Notes under the pieces: model-generated
Told to the model about the DNA's origin: nothing
Database searches by the model: none
The model's input: the letters and a program-made list of their open reading frames with translations, nothing else
Source: Chamaecrista fasciculata
Taxonomy: Eukaryota > Streptophyta > Magnoliopsida > Fabales > Fabaceae
NCBI GenBank assembly: GCA_003254925.1
Contig: QANZ01018775.1
Coordinates: 156,405 to 220,404, forward strand
Length of the DNA: 64,000 nucleotides
Reading direction: 5' to 3'
Translations under genes and position numbers: made by a program
Part shown: piece after piece, positions 60,701 to 64,000 of the stretch
How the letters are laid out: every line of letters begins with the position of its first letter
Position numbering within the stretch: the stretch's first letter is position 1

Positions 60701-63700
60701 CAAACAGGTGATTTGTTTTCACCAACACCCACAATTGTTCCACTGAACCTGTATTCAGGGAAAAAAGAAATATCAGATAGGACATAATAATATCCAAAAC
60801 TCAACCATTAAACCAGCTAGCCTATGCACCTTCTTTCAGGAACTTCGTCACCCTCAAACCTCATCTTGAATCTCATCCCAACAGAAAGTTTATGATTCCG
60901 ACCCTCAAGATACTTGTTGAGACTCACAATAAACTCCGATCGACTTGTTCTGACACCAATATCAACAAGTCAGCATAAAGTCCCCGATTAAGAAACAAAA
61001 GATTAATCAGCAAAACACAGACCAAAGTAAGCTGCACAGTGCACATCACAAAGCAATAATTTGAATAAACAGGCCAGTCAACATATCTGCTGGTGTTTTC
61101 TGTTCTTATCTTCAATTAAAACTGCCACTCTTAGAAAAATTTAACTTGCCGTAAAACCCCTCCCCCTCTTCCCCACCCACTCACACAAACACCCAAACAA
61201 AACCAGCTACTCGTTTAACTGTGCATAAAGTTGAATCAAAGTAGCCATTCAACCAACAATTGTGCAAAACACTAATGTCTTCTCCAAATAAATTCTTCCT
61301 ATATTGTATACAAGCCAGCAAAAATGCAGTTGTTGTAGTTCAAGATATCACTGATAAAATTTGACAAGATCAACATCATGAACTAAAAATTATGAATAAT
61401 AAATGCATGATTTTAAATGCAAAACCTGGGCTTGTAAAACACAGAAAACATTGTTCCAGTGGCAATGGCATGAGATGCAGTGGCTAGAACACCGAGGTGC
61501 ATGCTGTGACTGGATATAACAGAAGACGGCATGCTGCTTTGCTGCCTCATCAGCCTCCTAACTCCAACACGCAGCTCTCCATTTTCACCTCTGAAATAAA
61601 GCAGGTAAGATAGATAAAAATCACAATCACTACATATTACATAAGCAACAAAACTAAAAAAAAAATTAGCTTTTTCTAGATCCTGCAAAGGGGGGGAGGG
61701 GGAGGGGGGGCGAGTGAAGCTTCTACTACTTATTAACTTGCCTTATGAATATAAATGCATCACCAGCCACCAATTTTTTGTTGCTGACAAAAACACTCCA
61801 CCCAGTGGTAAGTAAGTGGCGCCTAGGTTGCCCTGAAAATATTTGTCCAGTCAGGAACCCACCGACGTATAGGTATCAAAATCTTGATAAAGAAAAAAAC
61901 AAATGTGTTTTTATATGAACCTATAAGTAGTAGAATGCTAACCAGACTATTTAACAGACATCGTGCCTACAGAAAGTTAAAATTAAATGCATTTCTGGTT
62001 GCATCAGAAACTATATAGTGAAGACTGTAACAAGGCCAAATTATCAGGCCATCCATTGACAAAATACAAGTACACAAGCATAAAATAACCTGAAAACATC
62101 CCTTTCCTACTAGGAAGAACACTCTCACAAGTTAACTAACTACTGATTGGCTTGAGATATCATAGACTAGTGAACAACTATAGATTGAAACGTAACTTGA
62201 ACAAGAGCTAGTCAGGAACTGATCTCAGTCCAAGCATAATCCTGGATAATATTTTTAATATTTTTCTAATGCGAGGAGCTAGGCATTACAAGAACAGCCT
62301 TGAACAAACCATCCTTTCTTAGCCATCACTAATAAGGTTGGATTCAGTAATATTAACAATTAAGAATAAATAAAATAGTAAGCTCTATCATGTTTACAGG
62401 CTCAAACAGGTTTCGAAACTAAAGAATAGTATACTAACCTCGAAATATATGTCGAAAATGCCATTCATTTCCATGCAAATCAGTTGCAACCAATTCTTGC
62501 CATGGTGGCTGCTGAGACATATCCTGAGTAAAACATTGGAATTATAAGAGAGAAGAACAACTAAAAAGAATATGGTATGTTAAAAAACAGCACACTAACC
62601 AATGGTGGGAGACAATCATCTGCATGTCTTCGAAGAACAGAAAAACCTCCATGGGTGCTCGTGTCAGATGCAGTCAGAGTTTTGCAAAAGGAATGGATTG
62701 TGCACTTCTGAGGCTCTGGCAGAGGATCATCAGGACTTGACACTTCACTTTGCTAGAACAATAAAGCAGGGAAGAATAAGACAGACATGAAAGAAGGAGG
62801 GAAAATTATGAGAAACTCAATAAACAGAAAGTAATTATGAAAGCAAAAAGATTTCAGATAAACTGGAAAAGGAAGACAGGTTTAAAACTTTAACTGAACA
62901 GACCACATGTCAGTAAAGAAGGGTAGGACCCAGGCAAAGTGCAGTTTTTCTGTGAGTTTCAATACTAGGCTGCTATGGGATGCTCATATTTTCAGACTTG
63001 TTTTCTGTCCTCAGACGTACTATGGGCAAGAATTTTGGTTGTGACTTCTTCATTGAGCTCATGGAATTCATAAGGGAGTGTCTCTTCTAAATGTGAAGAG
63101 GTATTGGGCAGCTAAGTTGCATGTTTAATGAATTAAATGGACAATGTATAAAAATTCATTGAATAAATAGAAAATAAATGAGCACTCACATCAGCTTCAG
63201 GAAACAAAGTTAACTGCGCATAGACTTCATCTGTTTCAGGTTCAGCCTACACAACCGAGATATCTATAGTAAAGCACAACCAGTTCCAGAGCAAATGATT
63301 GATAGCGAGAAAGAAAAATTACGCAATGAGCTTGCACAGCAAAATAATTACTCACCCTAAGATGAATATTGACGACCTTACACAGAATTTTAGAAGGCAA
63401 ATTGAAGGAAGGCATTTGCTGTTCTAATCCTTGATGCATTGATGCCTCAAGCTACATAATAAAAAAACAAAAGATCACTTGATGACATTATATAATTTAA
63501 TCAACAATAGTTGCAGGTAGGCTAAGGAATCTGGAGAAGATAATAAATCCAATGTGCAAAGCACTTGGCTTCCCTCAAAAACACCAAGGGTCTGATGATG
63601 TCAAGCAGAGGCCAAGATTCATCTCTTCAGAAACATAAACTTGAATGTGTTAAAAATTTTAACTGCATGCAAATATACTTTGTTCACAGCTCAAGAATGC

Positions 63701-63860
63701 CCTATAAAGAATTTCTAAAGATTTACAATGCAGTTTAAAAGTACCTGTTCCATATGACCCTGTGGAAAGTAATAAACACGCTCCCCTTCACGAGGAAGAG
63801 CAACAAGGGGACCAGCACAGGCATGCCACAACTCCTTGTATAAAGCATCATTGATTGCTC
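57710..63860 (-). CDS. ARF1: Auxin response factor 1 (5' end outside the window)
   Basis: Visible exons in transcript order: 63860-63745, 63451-63356, 63246-63190, 62752-62600, 62523-62439, 61832-61742, 61590-61426, 60949-60830, 60748-60673, 59668-59500, 59418-58925, 58198-58008, 57881-57710. About 661 codons are visible and only a short N-terminus is missing (Arabidopsis ARF1 is about 665 aa). Parts: dimerisation and B3 DNA-binding domain ([24 protein letters not shown]), ARF/ancillary domain ([13 protein letters not shown]), a Pro/Ser/Asn-rich middle region without Gln runs, which suggests a repressor, and a PB1 domain with the acidic [14 protein letters not shown]. The protein binds TGTCTC-type auxin elements in the nucleus and pairs with Aux/IAA proteins. 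Residue identity, e.g. [10 protein letters not shown]-type words, fits ARF1 rather than ARF2. The intron after the exon ending at 61742 has a GC donor. The gene runs convergent with RPL7a. Confidence 0.93.
61741..61742 (-). other. GC-AG intron donor in ARF1
   Basis: On the minus strand the exon ends ATAAG at 61742 and the intron opens GCAAGT, a standard GC donor context. The next exon starts at 61590 after TTTCAG and joins in phase as FIFIRGENGEL. The nearest GT (four bases on) would break the conserved frame. Confidence 0.8.
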
Positions 63861-64000
63861 CTATGAAACAAACATGAGGAGATAACTTGATAAGAGATAA
63901 CAAAAGGAAAACACTCCAAAGCAAAGGAAAATAGAAATATCTTCTATTGCAAATAAAATATACACATTATGTTCAATTTGCTAATCTGACCACTGGCAAT
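63861..64000 (-). other. ARF1 intron 1 (partial)
   Basis: On the minus strand the exon at 63860 is preceded by a good acceptor, GTTTCATAG. Nothing up to the window edge looks like the short first coding exon, so it lies beyond position 64000. Confidence 0.6.

Noticed and set aside
57710-63860. ARF2 identity and a tasiR-ARF target site
   Set aside because: The PB1, middle-region and RSCTKV-adjacent words match ARF1. The VLQGQE-coding site of ARF2/3/4, which TAS3 small RNAs target, was not found in the visible exons.

Overview
The window is nuclear DNA from a flowering plant, almost certainly a core eudicot. It is AT-rich, its genes have many GT-AG introns, and all six genes are plant or general eukaryotic families with plant-specific members. 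Nothing in it is bacterial or organellar. Three stretches of N, two of them single bases and two of the three lying in homopolymer runs, show that this is a draft assembly.

Layout. Positions 1-6750 are gene-free and rich in transposon remains, including a MULE-type foldback element nested inside a hAT-like element. A CLC-c type chloride channel gene (+, 6751-13784, 7 exons) follows. Positions 13785-18466 hold duplicated AT-rich blocks, a 59-bp tandem repeat and an LTR-like fossil. A DRP2-type dynamin gene (+, 18467-31131, 22 exons) has introns carrying a SINE, a LINE tail, a Copia fossil with a hAT MITE inside it, and a CCA-rich low-complexity tract. A non-autonomous Helitron lies downstream. 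Next comes a minus-strand DUF482/FemAB-like N-acyltransferase gene (33542-41876, 12 exons). Positions 41877-44305 hold MULE-type foldback elements and GC-rich transposon-like sequence. A ZRSR2/Urp-like CCCH zinc-finger splicing factor gene (+, 44306-50942, 9 exons) follows, then an inverted-repeat element that seems to hold a degraded piece of an NHL/LEA_2 gene. The ribosomal protein eL8 (RPL7a) gene (+, 52955-55055, 7 exons) has a classic site II plus telo-box promoter. The window ends in a 5'-truncated ARF1 gene (minus, 57710-63860 and beyond).

The genes do not form a pathway. They are housekeeping or regulatory: vacuolar anion transport, clathrin-linked membrane fission, an uncharacterised plastid-like acyltransferase, minor/major intron 3' splice-site recognition, the large ribosomal subunit, and auxin transcriptional repression. 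From memory of the Arabidopsis map, the linkage DRP2 - C3H5 - ARF1 matches two alpha-duplicated Arabidopsis chromosome 1 segments taken together, so the window may keep an ancestral gene order.

All gene models were built by hand from open frames, splice sites and phase agreement. Five of the six models close exactly in frame. The dynamin gene needs one base fewer in a run of seven C. I found no convincing new biological system. The most unusual items are the dynamin C7 frameshift, the gene-capturing inverted-repeat element at about 51.3-52.0 kb, the nested transposons, and a GC-AG intron in ARF1.
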